22,513 nucleotides of DNA, taken from IMG/VR virus record IMGVR_UViG_3300042934_000188, positions 1 through 22,513 of that record. One strand, written 5' to 3'. Position numbers and translations under genes: made by a program. Of this stretch, positions 21,101-22,513 are shown one piece after another; the stretch's first letter is position 1, and each line of letters starts with the position of its first letter. The notes beneath the pieces were generated by a model. The model was not told the origin of the DNA, did not search any database, and saw only the letters and a program-made list of their open reading frames with translations. This DNA is from a virus.

Positions 21101-21170
21101 TACCTGGAACTCCCTGTGGCTACCGTCCCGCAGAATCACGGGAAACGGTAGAGGGAAGTAGGCCCAGGTA
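21101..21170. repeat. Extended imperfect inverted repeat within attP
   Basis: Nested complementary arms: TACCTGG (21101-21107) with CCAGGTA (21164-21170); TCCCT (21111-21115) with AGGGA (21152-21156); CTACCGT (21120-21126) with ACGGTAG (21145-21151); CCCG with CGGG around an 8-base loop. It could be protein-binding DNA of the P arm or a structured transcript. Confidence 0.5.
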
Positions 21171-21190
21171 ACCGCGACTGCATACCAGAC

Positions 21191-21230
21191 TGCTCAGCAT
21201 TCGGGGGTTCGAATCCCTCACTCGCCACCA
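21191..21230 (+). other. tRNA 3'-end sequence (attP core), class II type possible
   Basis: GGGGG-TTCGAAT-CCCTC (21203-21219) is a T arm, followed by ACTCGCC, discriminator A and CCA (ending 21230). No 5' acceptor GGCGAGT or D arm is found upstream, so this is only the tRNA end that the phage carries to rebuild the host gene. The preceding CTCAGCATTC could be a long variable arm; tRNA-Tyr is my weak guess. Confidence 0.75.
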
Positions 21231-21258
21231 GCCCCACATGCCCGGAAAATCAACGAAA

Positions 21259-21290
21259 CCGCCCCGCCAGTCTCCGGACAGGCGGGGCGG
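21259..21290 (-). terminator. Terminator of the integrase transcript
   Basis: A perfect 10-bp stem (CCGCCCCGCC 21259-21268 and GGCGGGGCGG 21281-21290) with a 12-base loop. On the minus strand it is followed by TTTCGTTGATTTT. It lies 9 bases beyond the integrase stop codon and prevents transcription into the attP core. Confidence 0.8.
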
Positions 21291-21299
21291 ATTTCTGCG

Positions 21300-22466
21300 C
21301 TAGTGGCTATTTAGTGGCGGTTTTGCCGACAGGAGTTTCTGAACCGTCTCCGCCGACGCCGGCCCACGCGACGCCTGCTCCACGTAATGCCGCAGATTCC
21401 CGAAACCCGTATGCCCAAGCTGGTCACGCGCCGCCTCAACACCCAGATCCTCAGCCAGCAGCGTCGCCACAGCCTTACGAAACGCCCCAGGAGTCACCGA
21501 CGCGTAACCACTCCCCTCTAGAGCGGCCCGCCAATCCCTGCGGAGGTTGTCAGGCCACCTCGGGGTTCCGGCCGCAGAGGGGAACACTAGATCCGAGTAC
21601 GCACCTGCCGCACGTGCCACGAGCATCGGAACAACGAACACGGGCAACTCGAGCTCACGCCGCGACTTGTCCGTCTTCAGCGTCTCCTTCACGACAAGCT
21701 TCCCGTCGATGCTCCGCGCAACGGTTCCGTTGATCGTGACCGTGGGTGGCATCGAGTCGAAGTTGAAGTCGGACCACCGCAACGCCAGAACCTCGGACGT
21801 GCGGGCGCCGGTTGCGGCGTACATGTCCATCGTGTCCCGCAGGCTTCCGTTCCGTGGACGGTTGTACCGGTCGGACCCGGCATCCCACACCTCCAACAGT
21901 CCGCGAATCGCAGCGATGTCAGCCGCACGCAACGCCTTCACCTTCGGCTTCGTCCGCGTCACCGCCTTCGTCTCCGGAACCGGGTTCGAGTCGACCGCAC
22001 CCGCATACACGGCATACGCCATCATGTGCTTCAACACGATCCGAACCGTCCGCGCCTGCCCGGGAGTCTTCTTCGCCACCGCCTGAATGTAACGGTTCAG
22101 TTTCGCGGGGGTAGCCTCCCCAACCCGAACCCCAGACAAACCCCGCAGAACAGCCTTCAACGCCTCCTGGTAGGTGAGTTTCGTCCCGTCCGCCAGGTTC
22201 GTGTCCGCCAGCATCTCCGCCTTCCACGCATCCGCCAACTGCTGAAGTGTGGAGTCACGTGTGATGAGATCCCCGGCCGGCGCCAGACGATCCCGCAGAG
22301 CCTCCTTGAGCGCGTTGACCGCGAGGGCCTTAGTCCGCCCAGTCCGCATCATCCGACGCGTCTCACCGTCACTGTCGCGGTAGTAGGCGCTGGCCGCAGG
22401 CTTCCCGTTGTGAGTGAACGTACGGATCGTCCCGTACGTCTCCAGGGGGAGCGGTGGCCTAGCCAT
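21300..22466 (-). CDS. int: Tyrosine recombinase integrase
   Basis: A 388-aa site-specific integrase. Residues 1-65 form an arm-binding-type N-terminal domain, about 70-165 a SAM-like core-binding domain (STLQQLADAWKAEM ... LTYQEALKAVLRGL), and about 175-388 the catalytic domain. Catalytic residues: R222 (ATGARTSEVLALRW), K264 or K267 (TLKTDKSRRE), R330, H352 (LGHTGF) and nucleophile Y361 (RHYVEQ). The HxxR box reads GAFR: Gly at 327 replaces the usual His. It is next to a matching attP, so it probably integrates the phage into a tRNA gene. ATG 22466 has AGGA upstream. A -10-like TACAAT lies 31 bases upstream. Confidence 0.93.
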   Translation of the reverse strand: MARPPLPLETYGTIRTFTHNGKPAASAYYRDSDGETRRMMRTGRTKALAVNALKEALRDRLAPAGDLITRDSTLQQLADAWKAEMLADTNLADGTKLTYQEALKAVLRGLSGVRVGEATPAKLNRYIQAVAKKTPGQARTVRIVLKHMMAYAVYAGAVDSNPVPETKAVTRTKPKVKALRAADIAAIRGLLEVWDAGSDRYNRPRNGSLRDTMDMYAATGARTSEVLALRWSDFNFDSMPPTVTINGTVARSIDGKLVVKETLKTDKSRRELELPVFVVPMLVARAAGAYSDLVFPSAAGTPRWPDNLRRDWRAALEGSGYASVTPGAFRKAVATLLAEDLGVEAARDQLGHTGFGNLRHYVEQASRGPASAETVQKLLSAKPPLNSH

Positions 22467-22497
22467 GACGTCCTACTCGCCGCGCTTCCATCGGCTG

Positions 22498-22503
22498 ATT
22501 GTA
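22498..22503 (-). promoter_or_regulatory. Putative -10 element of the integrase promoter
   Basis: On the minus strand TACAAT (22503-22498) matches TATAAT at 5 of 6 positions and lies 31 bases upstream of the integrase ATG. The matching -35 would be beyond the end of the window, so this is provisional. Confidence 0.4.
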
Positions 22504-22513
22504 TTGGTCGACA

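Larger units (their letters stand above)
21072..21324. other. attP: Phage attachment site attP with tandem arm-type repeats
   Basis: Two 22-bp direct repeats (21072-21093 and 21303-21324, 19 of 22 identical) each contain two tandem copies of GTGGCNGTTT with 11-bp period. They lie 231 bp apart, about 22 helical turns. The tRNA 3' end that should be the core lies between them (21191-21230). This is the arm-core-arm plan of tyrosine integrase attP sites. The right arm lies inside the last codons of the integrase gene. Confidence 0.8.

Noticed and set aside
21140-21230. Complete tRNA gene
   Set aside because: Only the T arm and 3' acceptor end are present; no matching 5' acceptor strand, D arm or anticodon loop with U33 was found.

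Overview
The window reads as the late half of a temperate, long-tailed (siphovirus-type) phage of a high-GC actinobacterium. The evidence is the gene order (small and large terminase, SPP1-type portal, MuF-like protein, scaffold, capsid, head-tail adaptors, tail tube, frameshifted tail chaperones, tape measure, distal tail, fibres, lysis), the GC-rich codon use with many GTG starts, and the tRNA-type integration site. A Microbacteriaceae host (Microbacterium or a relative) is my best guess from protein style; it is inference only.

Layout. 1-138: short left end with several small dyads, possibly close to cos. 139-8158: packaging and head genes, tightly packed on the + strand. 8218-10091: small gene, tail tube protein, a stand-alone copy of a chaperone domain, then the G and G-T chaperones joined by a -1 slippery site at 9687-9693. 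10045-10239: a tiny membrane protein on the opposite strand. 10290-17278: tape measure and tail tip or fibre genes. 17279-17343: an operator-like double inverted repeat, followed by a 48-aa protein and a 64-aa HTH protein. 17747-19208: lysis cassette (M23-like lysin and two small membrane proteins), closed by a strong hairpin at 19284-19323. 19540-20983: six small genes on the minus strand, probably one transcript from a near-leaderless promoter at 20990-21018. 21072-21324: a well-formed attP, with tandem arm-type repeats on both sides of a tRNA 3' end. 21300-22466: tyrosine integrase, minus strand.

Because the tRNA-end core lies between phage genes on both sides and is flanked by matched arm sites, this is the attP (unintegrated or circular) arrangement rather than a prophage boundary. 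After integration the 19540-20983 operon would lie at one end of the prophage, as expected for a gene set expressed in lysogens.

The most unusual points are: (i) the last gene of the minus operon ends in a copy of the C-terminal tip of the phage's own tail fibre (about 19 of 36 aligned residues identical by eye); (ii) the domain of the tail chaperone made only by frameshifting also exists as a separate gene just upstream; (iii) a double dyad covers a predicted promoter ahead of a mini-operon encoding an HTH protein, just before the lysis genes; (iv) the integrase has Gly where the HxxR-box His is expected; (v) two genes too short for usual ORF cut-offs, a 51-aa ribbon-helix-helix protein and a 43-aa membrane protein, sit in the minus operon.
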